Positions 10,076 through 22,800 of a DNA stretch of 64,000 nucleotides are shown here, piece after piece. The notes beneath the pieces are model-generated. The model was not told the origin of the DNA and did no database searches. It saw only the letters and a program-made list of their open reading frames with translations. Source of the DNA: Nyssa sinensis (taxonomy: Eukaryota > Streptophyta > Magnoliopsida > Cornales > Nyssaceae); the NCBI GenBank assembly GCA_008638375.1, contig CM018052.1:16743950-16807949 (forward strand), read 5' to 3'. The stretch's first letter is position 1, and each line of letters starts with the position of its first letter. The translations under genes and the position numbers were made by a program.

Positions 10076-12754
10076 TAGCTTAAAGAGAAGGATTTAATTA
10101 CAGCTCTTTTGGAAGATTGATAACTTTTGGCTATAGTAGCATCTTTTGTAGAGAAGCCAAAAAGAAATTTTAAAGCTATAATTTTCAGATATTGTTATTA
10201 ATTTAGTATTTAGCTATGCTCAACCATGTTTTAATTTTTGCTACTTTATAAGTATGATTGCATGAAATGTATGTACCGATCAAGAGGACATCGGTTGGAT
10301 AGGTCACCATTGTATTATTTAAGAGTTAGTATATTGGTGAAGTACCTAACTGTCCGGTCATTATTCCTAATCCGCATACAGTGGGTTTGGGATGTGAAAA
10401 AATCCATAATTTATTCAGTTTAAAACTTTAAATCTCTAATTTCTTCAGTTTAAAACTTTAAATTTCTAATTTCTTCAGTCTTCTTTCTTGATTGCTTGTT
10501 CCAATTAGCATTTGGGCTGTAAATTTGTAATTTCTCCAAAAATAAATTATAAGTTATAACTTTTGTATTTTGAGTTTTTGTTTTGTGTACCTTGGACGAG
10601 TAAGACATATAAATTATAGGGTTTGGGATGTGATTGTGTCCCTTGGATCCACTTTGAGCATATTTTTTTGTTATTGTTTTGAACTCTAAGCTTGGACGAT
10701 TAAGACATATATTTGCTTACTTATGTTCCTATAAGTGTAAAACATGTATTTTTGATATGTAAAATAGACTCCATCTTTGTGCATATTATATGTAACTTTG
10801 CATTCTTGGACGAGGAAGACATGTATTTTTAAAAGTAAGTTTAATGGTTGTCTGGTCCTCTTATAGCTACATGTCAAATTTCTACCTAAACTAATGTTTT
10901 GAAATCTAAGCTTAGATTTGATGTTAAAAAATATTCATCTCCAATTTATTTATTCATCAACCACATAAAGATGTTTTAAGGTAGTGTAAAACTAATTGTG
11001 CACCGTCCAAAGTCATGCTCCTTTACTAATTTTGATTCTACCTTTATCTCTAAAGTCAAAACTAGGGTCTAAAGAATTTGAGTTATGCCCCTTTACTAAG
11101 TTGATTGTGTTGTTATTTTTTTGTTTTGTAAATTAGAGTCTAACGCATTTGAGTTATGCATGTTTTCTAAATTGATTGTGTTGCTATTCATAATCTGCAG
11201 TTTTTGGTGATTTTTCATATTTTTCTAATTTAATTTATTAGTAATATTTATTAATGAATATATTTATTATGTAATTATGATGTCACAATTTAATTCTGGT
11301 TGAACTGATGGTTGAATTGGTGACCTATGACCTAGTCAATTTTTTGATTTGATGAGTGGTCCACGTTTTAAAAAATTAGGTTGATGTTATGGTTGTCACC
11401 ACTTTAATCACATTAAGGTTAATTGTCCTTTAGAAAAAAAAAAAGAAAAAAAAAAGGTTAAAATGTGACTTGGTCGGAATAGATTATCAATGAAACTGAG
11501 CAATTCGATGAAGAGTCTAGTGACTTTTATGTTAGTAATTAGAAGTTAATTTTTGTAAGTATCTTGTATGGATGGATTTGATTATTGGATACGTTCTCTA
11601 GAAATGGTGAGTTTTATTGTCCCGTAAGGGTTTTGTTAATAGTATGCCTTAAAAGCAAATGGTTAAAAGAAGTATTTTAGGAATATTATGTTTGAAATAG
11701 TCTCATTTATCTTAATAATAAATAGAAAATTGTATTTGTCATATCTATACCAGTATTTGTTTTACGTGATAGTACATAGAATACAGTTGAGAAGATGTGT
11801 TCTTAAAGAGTTAGGAATTTTAGATCTTATACTTCTCTATATTTTACTCTTAAATAAGTTTCTAGTCGTATGAGAATCAATCCAAATAGAGAAACACATG
11901 TGACTAGCCTCAAAGTTATTAAGTACAGAGATACTTACATAGACATGCGGGTGTTTGTTAAAGAACAAGTATATTGAACGTAACCAATTGTTAAAAACGT
12001 CCATATGAAGTTTTACTTGCCTGTTAATGGAGTGTTTTTAATTACAGTTGTATAAGTGATCCTTAGACTTGAGACATCATGGTTGTTTTTTATGTAAGCT
12101 ATTATGCTTTAATAGTACTCCATATTTATGTTTCTTTTATGGGACATATACATGTATTTTTTAGCATGGTGGATTACATATGGAGGCATGTAAATGTACA
12201 ATAAGGGATATGTCACTTTCAAGTAAAGAGTGAGAATGTCTTATGTGATCTTCATTGATATAACTTAGGAAGTTACTTGGCCAAGGCAGGCTAAGAATTA
12301 GAAAAGGGATTTTCTAATTACACCAACACGAGTTGATATCATTGAGGTCAAGAATATATTTTTAAGCTGGGATTTAACAGAAACTCCATACTCAAGTGAA
12401 TTAATCGGGACATTGCATGATGGAATGATTGAATTGCACGGTAACTATTAAAAAAAAGGTTTACAATCATATTCCTATTATCTGGATAGTCATGACATGT
12501 TGTTAAGTGTCACTCTTGACTTGTAAAAGCCCAAAAAATAATAATAATTAATTTTTTTTTTTAACTAAAGGGAGAATTAGAAAAGGTTCTAATTCAAATT
12601 AAATTAGAAAGAGTTCTAATTTTTATTACTTGGAAGTGTTTAATCCTATTACTAGATTAGTATGAACGTAAGGGGTCACACATACAAGGTTGATGTATAA
12701 TTTGAAGAATTAAAAGAAACTTATTTACTATTAAGAGTTAATAGTGTCAGTTTC
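10076..12754. other. Non-coding stretch with short degenerate repeats
   Basis: No gene is recognisable. There is a 30-bp direct repeat (AATTTCTTCAGTTTAAAACT) near 10403-10480. A degenerate block CTTGGACGA(G/T)(T/G)AAGACAT recurs near 10591, 10692 and 10805, roughly 100 bp apart. Sequence near 11575-11610 (TTGGATACGTTCTCTAGAA) resembles 17628-17650, suggesting that both flanks of the complete CACTA belong to one older retroelement. Confidence 0.4.
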
Positions 12755-12757
12755 CTA
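12755..12757 (+). repeat. CACTA target-site duplication CTA (left)
   Basis: CTA precedes the CACTACAAAAATACCC terminus and is repeated at 17055-17057 right after the other terminus. Three-base duplications are diagnostic of CACTA transposition. Confidence 0.85.
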
Positions 12758-12779
12758 CACTACAAAAATACCCATTTTT

Positions 12780-13035
12780 TGTGACGCCCGTTATTTGCGA
12801 CGCACGGGTGTACATCGCAAAAGGCCACTATTAGCGATGTACACCATAAGGGTCGCTAAAAGCAACAAAAAATGGACCTTTCTTGCTCAAAAAAAGGGCG
12901 CTAAACAATTAGCGACGGACCAACAAATATTGGCGACGCACACGTGCGTCGCCAAAATTTGTTTAATTGGAACGACGTCGTGCTGTCACATTATTTGCGA
13001 CGCTCATTTGCTTTGAGTGACGCTCAATTTGCGTC
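12780..13035 (+). repeat. Subterminal palindromic repeats, left end of complete CACTA
   Basis: Repeated TTTGCGACGCAC / GTGCGTCGCCAA-type motifs in both orientations occur near 12795, 12830, 12910-12950 and 12995-13040. They match the motif family in the other element's end and in this element's right end. Confidence 0.8.
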
Positions 13036-13049
13036 GCTAAAAAGGTCAC

Positions 13050-13235
13050 CATATACGCACCCGACCTTTCATTTTCTTCTTCCCTTCTCGATCAGTACTT
13101 CGACCCCTCATATTCTTCTTCTCCTCTCGATCTGTCGGCGGCGCGATGGTGTCTTTTTCTCCATTCTCACTCTTCTCGATGGCGGCGGTGGACAGAACAG
13201 TCTCTCTTTAGCCTCGTTCGATCAATCTCCCCGAG
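13050..13235 (+). other. Putative 5' leader exon of the element-borne B3 transcript
   Basis: A CT-rich, moderately GC-rich stretch follows directly on the subterminal repeats and ends at CCGAG followed by a consensus donor GTAAG (13236-13240). T-rich intron-like sequence follows. A B3 exon on the same strand comes about 1.1 kb later. This layout suggests transcription starting within the transposon end. No transcript evidence is available from sequence alone. Confidence 0.45.
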
Positions 13236-14310
13236 GTAAGATTTTTAGGCTTTGACTCGTCTTGGGATTTTATGGTGTGATTCATTTGTATTAATTTTTT
13301 TTTTCTCTTCTTGGATTCATTTTCATTTTTTTTTTTTCATTTATGTTATTTGATGTTTTAGGGTTTCTGCGTGATTGAAAATTCTTGTCGTTGTTGTGCC
13401 TTTCCCCTGTTTTTTAATTGATTCTTTGTTGTTTGTGTTTTTCTGTGTGTTAATTAATTTCTCGAGGTTAAAGCACTTGACGTAAAACCATTAGATTACA
13501 ACTATTGCATCATGACAATCATTCATTCTAATATTGGTATTATGAAATCCGGAATACTTTAGTAAGATTGGATTTATATTTTGCTTGTCATTCTAATTCA
13601 AAATATGAAATCTTAAAATGATTGGGAAATTTCATAATTCCTAGTTGTGATATGACCAATATGGTGTCACATTGAATTCCTCTTTCTTTCTCAAATGGTA
13701 CCATCACTGCTTGTAAGTTGAGATCATGTTTTATTTCGTGGGGCTTGTTTTTTAGGCAAACTTATTTGTGTGTTTGAAGTAATAAAATTAACACAAAAAG
13801 AAATTTTAAAAGTTTGGCAGTCAAACAACTAAATACATTTTGAATAACTTTTATAAATACAAATGCAAAAATGGAATTTAAAACTGTCCAACCACGCTCC
13901 TAGATTTAAGTCCAATCTTGTTGCAATTACCGTGTCAAAGTAGATTGATTTTATTTGATTATTGATAGGAAACAAGGTTGGTTTTCTTATCTCTGATTTG
14001 ATTCTTGATTCTTAATCTGATTTTGTTCATGAAATGTAGATTCGGTGGGTAAAAATTTAGTTTTTTTCGCTCAATATGTTTGGATTTGAATTTTCATATT
14101 AAACCTAATTTTTTCTCCTCTGTTCGCTCTAATCCCTTTTGTTTCGTCGTTTCCATGTTTTGTGACATATTGATAGTAAGAAGTATTGTTTGTGATTATA
14201 TTGAGGCTGTCATTTTCATGTTTTGTGACGTATTGATAGGATGTTTTAACTATTAAACAACTTAAAAATTAGAAATAAAGTGATTGTGATAAATAAAGAT
14301 TCAATTCCGA
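13236..14310 (+). other. Putative first intron of the element-borne B3 gene
   Basis: AT-rich, T-rich non-coding sequence with no recognisable gene. Sequence shared with the other B3 copy begins only near 14308 (TTCCGATACCACTGATAGG), so the two elements differ in this stretch. Confidence 0.4.
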
Positions 14311-14371
14311 TACCACTGATAGGATGTCTCTTCTCTGTTTTGACTGTCATACTTGCCAACTAGGTGAGAAT

Positions 14372-14951
14372 ATGTCTTCTTCTCGGATGGAAAGGGAGCT
14401 TCCTATTTTCAGGCATTTCTTCAAGGTCATGATGCCTGGTTTCCTTACAGAACTTGTATGTCTCTCTCTATATATATATATATATATGTATATCTGTGTT
14501 TGTGTGTGTGTGTGTGTGTGGTCAGTCCAAGTGTCTTTTCTGTTCTTAATGTAGCAACATTACATAGTGACTCAATCACTCTAATATAGTTTTCTGAATT
14601 TCAAATTTGCATAGCTCATTCCACCGGATTTCTGTAGAAAACTAGGTAAAGTAAATTCGGAAGAAGCAATTCTAACAAATTGTCAAGGGTCATGGCATGT
14701 TAAAATTGGTAAATGTGACAAAGGATTTATTTACTTCCGAGAAGGTTAGGATAATTTTGTGCAACACAATGGCCTCTGTCTCGTAGATTTTACAGTATTT
14801 GAGTATATAGGAGACATGCATTTTAATGTGTGTGTGTTTGATTCAAGTAGTGTTTGCGAGAAAGAGTTTCCACTACAGTTAGCTCATGAGATAAAAAGGG
14901 AACCCGATGTAGCGCATGAGATCAAGGAAGCTACATCTTCTATGACAGAAG
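14372..14951 (+). pseudogene. B3-domain (REM-type) gene copy with premature stop, inside complete CACTA
   Basis: Exon 1 (14372-14455) begins MSSSRMEREL and contains HFFKVMMPGFLTEL, ending at a GTATGT donor. Exon 2 (14615-14951) follows a TTGCATAG acceptor and encodes LIPPDFCRKLGK, WHVKIGKC and GFIYFREG. It then reaches TAG at 14747-14749, where the other copy has TGG (Trp). Past the stop the frame continues DNFVQHNGLCLVDF, FEYIGDMHFNVCVFD and a tail ending at a GTATTCC donor. The splice sites and phase equal those of the copy at 1106-3665. As read, the product would be truncated in mid-domain and lack the last strands, so DNA binding would probably fail. The short intron holds TA and GT microsatellites (about 14469-14520). 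Confidence 0.75.
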
Positions 14952-16272
14952 GTATTCCTCTTTTATATAAATATTTTATGCTGCACCATCTCTTACACAC
15001 ACACACACAAACACAAATATACATACACCTCCCAAATACTTGCAAAATCATATATATATATAAACCTCTTTCGATTTAGGGAATTTTTCTTTTGTGGCCT
15101 TCTCTTAGAAAAGTGACAACATGAAACTTATGCAAGTTTCTGCTCCAAAAAGGCCCATTTTGGAGTTTTAAAGGACCAAAATATCGGATATCGGCCTATT
15201 GACCCCGAAATCCCATCACACACCTCCCAAATGATAAAATAGACTTGCACCAACTTACGACACTCGGTTCGGATCACTGGTTTGAAACTTATGCAAGTTT
15301 CTACTCGAAAAAAGCCCATTTTGGAGTTTTGACGGATCAAAATTTTGGATATTAGCTTATCGACCCAGAAACCCCATCACACACTTCCCAAATGATAAAA
15401 TAGACTTGCACCAACTTACGGCACTCAGTTCGGATCACCGGTTTGAAACTTATGCAAGTTTCTACTCCAAAAAGGCCCATTTTGAAGTTTTGATCGACCA
15501 AAATGCCAGATATTGGCCTATCGATCCCGAAACCCCATCACACGACTCCCAAATGATAAAATAGACTTGCACCTATACAAGTTTCTGCTCCAAAAAGGCC
15601 TATTTTGGAGTTTTGACGGACCAAAATGCTAGATATCGGCCTACCGACCCCGAAACCCCATCACACACCTCCCAAATGATAAAATGGACTTGCACAAACT
15701 TACGGCACTCGGTTCGGATCACCGGTTCGAAACTTATGCAAGTTTCTACTCTGAAAAGGCCCATTTTGGAGTTTTGACGGACCAAAATGTTGGATATCGG
15801 CCTACCAAAATCGAAACCCCATCACACACCTCCCAAATGATAAAATAGACTTGCACCAACTTACGACACTTGGTTCGGATCACCAGTTTGAAACTTATGC
15901 AAGTTTCTGTTCTGAAAAGGCCCATTTTGGAGTTTTGACAGACCAAAATGTCGGATATCAGCTTACCGACCCCGAAATCCCATCACACACCTCTTAAATG
16001 ATAAAATAGACTTGCACCAACTTACGGCACTCGGTTCGAATCACCAGTTTGAAACTTATGCAAGTTTCTACTCCGAAAAGGCCTATTTTGGAGTTTTGAC
16101 AGACCAAAATGTCGGATCTCGGCCTACCGACCCCGAAACTCCATCACACACCTCCCAAATGATAAAATAGACTTGCACCAACTTACAGCACTCGGATCGG
16201 ATTAGTGGTTTGCAACTTATTCTACTTTTTGTCGTTCTTACTATTTATGCATGAAAAAAAAAATATATTCAC

Positions 16273-16307
<35 letters not shown>

Positions 16308-16346
16308 ATAAGTGTTCTAATATATATCATTTGATCTTTATTGTAG
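14952..16346 (+). other. Putative array-bearing intron of the element-borne B3 gene
   Basis: It runs from the GTATTCC donor after B3 exon 2 to a TTTATTGTAG acceptor at 16346 and contains a CA run, the whole 161-bp array and a TA microsatellite (about 16279-16304). Intron status is inferred from splice-like ends only. Confidence 0.35.
15123..16215 (-). repeat. 161-bp tandem array, copy 2 (reverse orientation)
   Basis: The landmark GAAACTTATGCAAGTTTC recurs at 15123, 15284, 15445, (deleted unit), 15729, 15890, 16051 and, degenerate, 16212. Spacing is 161 bp except for one interval of 284 bp, which equals two units minus a 38-bp deletion near 15573. The monomer is the reverse complement of that at 1-1015, with moderate divergence. 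Relative to the B3 gene both arrays have the same orientation and position. Confidence 0.95.
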
Positions 16347-16430
16347 AATAATCGGGATTATTGCGCCGCCGTGTTTCTGTGCTGGATCGGGACTTATTAT
16401 TTTTATTTGTTTTTTTTTCTTTTCATGGAC
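16347..16430 (+). other. Putative terminal exon of the element-borne B3 transcript
   Basis: A short GC-richer block (ATCGGGATTATTGCGCCGCC) follows a T-rich tract and TTGTAG acceptor in otherwise AT-rich DNA near the element's right end. It could be a last exon. No conserved domain is seen; the exact end is unknown. Confidence 0.25.
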
Positions 16431-16671
16431 ATCTGTAATTACATTTTCTAAGACAATTTTTAATATTTTTGTACTTATTGTTAACTTATACTTTTATAAA
16501 TGTAAGTAATTAGTATAATATATATATATATATATATGTATGATTCCACCGGCTTTCTTTTAATATATTGATTTCAGAATATTTGGATTTTACTATATAT
16601 CAGGATGATTGATACAGGTTTAAACAGGAATAAAACAAATAATTCAGGTAAAAAAAACAAAAAAACACAAC

Positions 16672-17054
16672 TTTTAGCGGCGCACAGACAGGCGTCGCTA
16701 AAAAAAAAACAATCATTTTTAGCGACGCTTTACATTCGTCGCTAAATCAGGATAATCAACTATTAGCGACGCACACTGAGCGTCGCTAAAGGGACCTATT
16801 AGCGACACCCATTGCGTTCGTATATAGTATTTGTGACACACCATCAAAATTATTAGCGACGCATCATGAGCATCTCTAATAGTTACCTTTAGCGACATAA
16901 AGGAATGTGTGCGTCGCTAATACTATTAGCAACGCGGCTATTTGCGACGTTTTTAGCGACGCCCCTTTGTGCGTCGCTAAAGCTCTTTAGCGACGCATTT
17001 TTTCACTATTAGTGACGCATGCGTGCATCACTAATAGTGCATTTTCCTGTAGTG
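16672..17054 (+). repeat. Subterminal repeats and right terminus of complete CACTA
   Basis: At least ten forward or inverted copies of TTAGCGACGCA lie here, many as head-to-head pairs (for example near 16720-16745 and 16760-16790). The end is TTTTCCTGTAGTG at 17054, followed by the CTA duplication. Confidence 0.82.
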
Positions 17055-17057
17055 CTA

Positions 17058-17161
17058 ATTTAGCCAAATCCTAGTATGACTAGGGTTAAGGTTGGTTTTA
17101 TTATAAATAAGATATGTAAAAATAAAATTTAGCACTTTTTCTTTAACACAAAAGAAGGGTT

Positions 17162-17204
<43 letters not shown>

Positions 17205-19194
17205 AATCGTCTCTCTATCTCATCTTCCAAAGTTGAAGGTCCAAGTTGCAATATAGAGATTCTTCAAGTATGGGAATCACCTATGTGGATACGCTCAGAG
17301 ACTTAACACCTATCGTTTATAGGGTTTTGTAAAACATGCTACAAAGGTAGTTATGATCTAACCCTCTCTTAGTGTGTAAGATTATTTTGTATACATCATA
17401 GACTGATTATGTGTTGATGCAATCAATCGTTAGATTTTTAATTCCGCTATACATATGATGCATGATGGTTCACGTAAGTTCATTGTGTCTTTCTTACTTA
17501 GACTGTGTTCTTATTTCTTATTTTTTATATTTTATTTTATTTTAAATACTTGACTATATAATTGATAGGAGTCTAATTTAAATTTTATTTGAATTCTTGG
17601 TTTACCATTTAAGTTCACGATTCAATTAGTGGATACATTCTCTAGCAGTGATGGATTTTCTTTTTGGGAAGATTTTTCACGTAAGATCATTGTGTCTTTC
17701 TTGCTTAAACTATGCTTTTATTTATTATGTTTTATGTTTTATTTTGTTTTAAACACTTGGCCGTATAATTGATAAGAGTCTAATTTAAGTTGTATTTGAA
17801 CACTTGATTTACTGTTTAAGTTCACGGTTCCTATCTAATTAATTTAGGTTGATTAATTAGAAAATTTATTTGGGGTGATCTACATAACTTTGTAGAGTAG
17901 TTAATTAATTAAATTAATTTTAGTGCATTAATTATAATCCTTAAATCGCCTCAAGCTTATTCCATGTCATTGAAAGATTTATTAAAAATAAAAAGCTAAA
18001 AGATAGTAAAAGTGGAAGAACTAAATAAGATGTTGGTTTCCCATCCTATAGATAAATTTTTCATGAACTCAATTTTTTATGAGAAAATAAAGCAAACATC
18101 GATAACAATTCATTTGGATAAGTAGGAGGAAAAGAAAATCAAAGGGTAAAAGCAAAGGGTAACACTAATAATGAGAGAAAAGAAAGGAAAGAAAATGATA
18201 ATATAATCCCTCATTTGTATTTGAATAACTAATGAGAAAAATGGAAAAGAGAGTAATAACCCTTCATTGTTTGGAAAAGATAGATAAAAGGAAAGAAATG
18301 AATGAAATATTTTATTATGCGAGTAAAAAAGGTGTGAGTGCCACAAGAAAAAGAAAACTTCATTTCCTATAGAAATTCGTTTATTACATGGTATTGAATA
18401 ATAGCCTTAAAGACTCCAAATAACAACGGGACTTTAGAAAATTGCTAAAGAGGAATTGTCATATTATTTTCAAAAATTAAACAAGAAAATATTTATTATG
18501 TGATTAAAGAAGGTGCAAGCAGCACTAAAAAAAGAAAATGTTGTTCCTTGCAGAAGTTTGCTCAAATTACATAATATTGGAAAATACTGAAGACTCCAGA
18601 TAACAAAGGGCCTTTAGCAATCATGCTAAAGTGGGGTCACCAATTTATTATCTACAATTAAACCATTAAATCACTATAACCCTTTGAAATGGTACATCAT
18701 TACCAAGACAAATGTAAAATTAAAATTACATAATTTTGATCCTAGTTACAATCTAAACCAAATTAAAGGATTAAGCCTCAATAAAATGAATAAAGGCCCT
18801 AAAATGACAACCAACAATTATTTCAAATTCGGGGGCTAAGTTACAAAATACAAAGGTGACACCCATTTCGTTCAACCTAATGTTGGTCTTAGATATTCAT
18901 CCTCAATTCCATTTTGTTTAACAACAATAAAATAAAGCATAAAATAAACCTATGATCATACATTCACTATGACAAACATTATAATAGAATGCTCATAAAC
19001 AATATAAGTAAAAGTTAGAAAGAAGCTATCGCATGCATCTTTTAAATATGGTTAAGATAATGAAATGACAATAAAGATATATAAAGAAAAAGAAGTTTGA
19101 AAAAGGGAATGGGGGTTTGTTAATATTTTAATTTGAGCTCGAAGGGGAACAAATAGACCAACTTGTGATCTTTTACGCTATAGAAGGAATTTCA
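17058..19194. other. Relic non-coding region with tandem duplications
   Basis: No gene recognised. A TATA-like TTATAAATAAG at about 17100, a long CT run (about 17165-17201) and a U5-like region suggest an old LTR disrupted by the CACTA element. Two tandem duplications are visible. One is about 209 bp (TTCACGTAAG...CATTGTGTC at 17469 and 17678). The other is about 182 bp (AAATATTT...TTATTATG at 18305 and 18487). The rest is AT-rich and anonymous. Confidence 0.45.
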
Positions 19195-19746
19195 TGTAAG
19201 GACTCAAAAAATCATCAAAAGGCAATTCAATAAATTGCCACCATACGCTAAGGATAGACTGGAGATAAATCAAAGATGAGTCACATAAATTGTGAAATGA
19301 GTCGATAAGACATCAATATGACACATTGAAGCTAAAAAGAAATTTTTGGTAATTAATTCAAGATTGGTGTAAGTCTTGGGACTACATAGTCATTTACAAG
19401 ATGTAGATAAATATGAAAACTCAAATAATAGAATTTCAAAAAACGGACTGCATATTTGGAATTAGAGCATCAAAATTAGCTAGTGTATCAAGTTTGGTGC
19501 AATTCTAAAACAGTTTCAATTCGAGTTAGTGTGTGCGCACAATTGGCCAACTGGCCATGTGGCATCTCGAAAAATATGAGAAGCTTCTCCAAGAAGCTAA
19601 TGAAACCTTCTAGAAGAGGGACATGTGTCAGCAAATTGTTAGAAGGAAGAGTGATAGTGTGTGTGTGTGTGTGTGTGTGTGTGTAAGTGCATGGTAAGGG
19701 AACCAAAAGTGATGGATGAGACTTGGGAAGAGACAAGGCTTTCCTC

Positions 19747-19803
<57 letters not shown>

Positions 19804-19854
19804 ATCTCCATCTTGTGGCAGAAACAAGGAAATCCTCCCTCATTTTAAAATCTG

Positions 19855-19885
<31 letters not shown>

Positions 19886-22800
19886 CCCCCTCTTTTGTTT
19901 TTCTCTTTAGCCGATAGTGGGTGTGTGTGTATATATTACTCTGTGTGTATTCAAAGAAAAGGAAGAGAAGAATTATGGGAGTGACTGTGAATGTGTGAGA
20001 GTGGTGTATGTATATGTGAGTGTGTGTGTGTGTGTGTTTCTATGTATGTGTAATAAATAGTGTGTGAAACTGTGTGTGTTTGAGTGTATATGTGTAACAC
20101 ACATAATGATAAACCAAAAACAAAGAAGAAAATAAAGAAAGAAGAGAAAATGAAGGAGAAATAAGGGAAAGGACTAAATGGTGAAACACGATGGACGGCG
20201 GCCATGGGAGCCTTAACATTGAGCCTTCTCTCTCTATGAATTTTCTCTCTCTAGAACAACCATGGCGACATGCTTCGAGGTAGGGGTTTTTAGGTATTTC
20301 AAGCATGGTTTTGGTTATTGGGGTTGTGAATACATGCTTATATTTGTGTGTTTTAATATATATATATATATATATACATATACATAGATATATGTTGTGT
20401 ATGTATATATCGTGGAGTTTCTTACAAAATGTGAAAATGTGAATGATGGAAATCTGGGTCATGGTTGGTAATGGTTAAAGTCCTAAGAAGTGAGAGGGAA
20501 GGAAAGAGAATGAAAATAGTGGTAGAAAATGGTCGGATCTGCAAGTTTCAGAACTAGTTAGAAAATCAGGGGGTCCTGAAATTTTGGTTTGACTCAACGA
20601 CTATTAATGCGTAAAAACTATCCTAGGATGTGTAAAATGATAATATATGAAGCTTAGAAAGAAAGAGTGAAAACAATGCAAGAAAAACCAAAAAAAAGAA
20701 GCCAAGGTTTTCAATTTTCTGGCGAGGTTGCCGGAAAAGGCGACTGGAGCCTCGTCAGCAGTCGCCTTCTCCGGCGGTGGTCAATTTTGGCAAGTTGACT
20801 GGTCAACGGTCAAACGGGTCAAGTCAGATGTCAATGTGTCTAGTCAATTGGCATTTGGGACGAGTTCTGGGCTGAACCATTTGGCGGTTAGGTTAAGGGC
20901 TATTTGGCTACTGGTTCATGAATCAGGGTGTTTAGACACAGTGTTGTGTATTCTGTTGTCTGGGGTTGGTGAATTGGAATAAGGACAACCCTATTCCAGA
21001 AATTGGAATTAGAGTTGAAATTTTACTGTTTGGTAACAGGGATTAGAACTTGAATTTAGGAAAATTATAAAGGGGTTGAATTGATTTAGTTAATTACAAA
21101 TTGGTGAACAATTTATGGAAAATTATGAAAAAGCCCACCGTTTATAAAATTGAAATTTAAGCCAATTAAAATGAAAGAGGGGTCATTTTTAAGGTTTTTG
21201 GGTATTCTGGACTCAATGGGAGAGTCGGTTTGGACATTTGGGGACCCGGGGTGGTCCCACATGAATATGGTAAATTATGAAAACACCCCTAATGATAGTT
21301 TAAGGAACTTAAAGGCTAATTAAAATTCAGAAATGGCTATTCCAAAGTTGTTGGATGCCCGAGACTTAAAGATATGATTAGATTGAACAAATTGGGGCCC
21401 GGTGATGGTCACACATGAAGTGAGAAAATGATGATTATAACCTTAAACTTATATTAAGCAATTGAAAACTGAATTAAGATTCGGAAGAGGCGTTTCTAAT
21501 GTTTTTGGGTGCTAGGAACTCAAATATGATATCAGAATAATGAAATAGGGACTCGGGGGAGTCCCATATGAATATATGAAGTTACCAAAATGGCCCTAGA
21601 CCTGAAGCAAATATATATAAGGATTAATAAAATGCAAGACATCTATAGGAGTCTTGGACCTTCTGAATTTGATTCCAAGGTTGGTGTTGAGAGACGACAT
21701 CTCGGTAGACGCATAACTTGTATGATAAATTACAAAAAATCCCTTATGGGCTTAAAAGATAATCAAATGACTTAGAAAAAATACGATAGGGCTTCCTTAG
21801 GATTTTTGATAGTCGAGAACACGTTTTTGATATTCGTTTGGGTAAACGGGTACCCGAGATGTAGGCTAAAGAGTAATTGGCCATAGAGAACCATAAGACT
21901 TGATACGATACTTAGTGCTATGGGTCAGGGTGGTCTCGGGAATAGAACAGGAAATACATAAGACAAGTAACAACATTATGCAAGACACAAGTAATGTCTC
22001 CTTATAGTGGAATGAGGATTGAGACTAGGACAATGTCCTGATGTGTATACTTGTTATGTTATTCACATGATATGTTTATATGTATCATTTGATACCTTTC
22101 TATTACATTATCAGTATTATGTGATTGTGATATTGAATGTTATGATGTTGGATAATTGCATGATGGTACTAGATACATATGATTGCTATGTTGATGTTTA
22201 TCATGATTTCTATTTCTGTCATGAATATATATGACTACTGTTACTCCTGTATCCATTTGTTAAATCATATATCCTCTCTTATGGTTGTTAGTATTGTTGT
22301 GGATATGAATGATGCTGATACACACATTGTTGACTATACCTGAGCGGTGTAAGACTTGAGAAGATATTAATGTTGATGAGCACCATTTGTGGTGTGGATT
22401 AAGATATTGGAATTTTGAAAAAGAAAACATATGCAAAAAAGACTTGGGGTGGGAATTAGTCACATCTTTTGTGTGCTATTGAGCGTAGTGAGATTGCACT
22501 TTACCTGGGATTCCATTTATGATAGGGATGATGTCTCCCTTCGACTTGCGAGCCGTAAACCCACACGGGTGGCCATTTGTTTTCATCAGGTTAGTAGCCC
22601 ATAAAGCATATTGGCTTATCGGGAACTAAATTAGGTGAATACTCATGGAATTGAGATTATTGAAAGAATGAAATGCGATGAACAAGGTTTTACCCCCTTT
22701 TGCTGTGGGTGGAATTACTTGAGATTATTTCCCTTGACTCATCTGTGATATTTCATTATGATTATTGATGGATTGTATACTGCCAGTTTATGATACTGTG

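Larger units (their letters stand above)
12758..17054 (+). mobile_element. Complete non-autonomous CACTA element carrying a B3 gene and a 161-bp array
   Basis: The ends are CACTACAAAAATACCC at 12758 and, on the other strand, CACTACAGGAAAATGC ending at 17054. They are flanked by a CTA target duplication. The element is 4297 bp long. Inside each end are palindromic TTAGCGACGCAC repeats (about 12780-13035 and 16672-17040). Between them lie a leader exon with a GTAAG donor, two B3 exons, a seven-unit 161-bp array and a putative terminal exon. No transposase reading frame is present, so movement would need a related autonomous element. Capture of host gene sequence by CACTA elements is known in plants; pairing with a tandem satellite is unusual. 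Confidence 0.88.

Noticed and set aside
1..17054. Single giant inverted duplication with B3 genes as arms
   Set aside because: The leader and first-intron regions do not match, and the right unit has its own CACTA ends with a target duplication. Two insertions explain it better.
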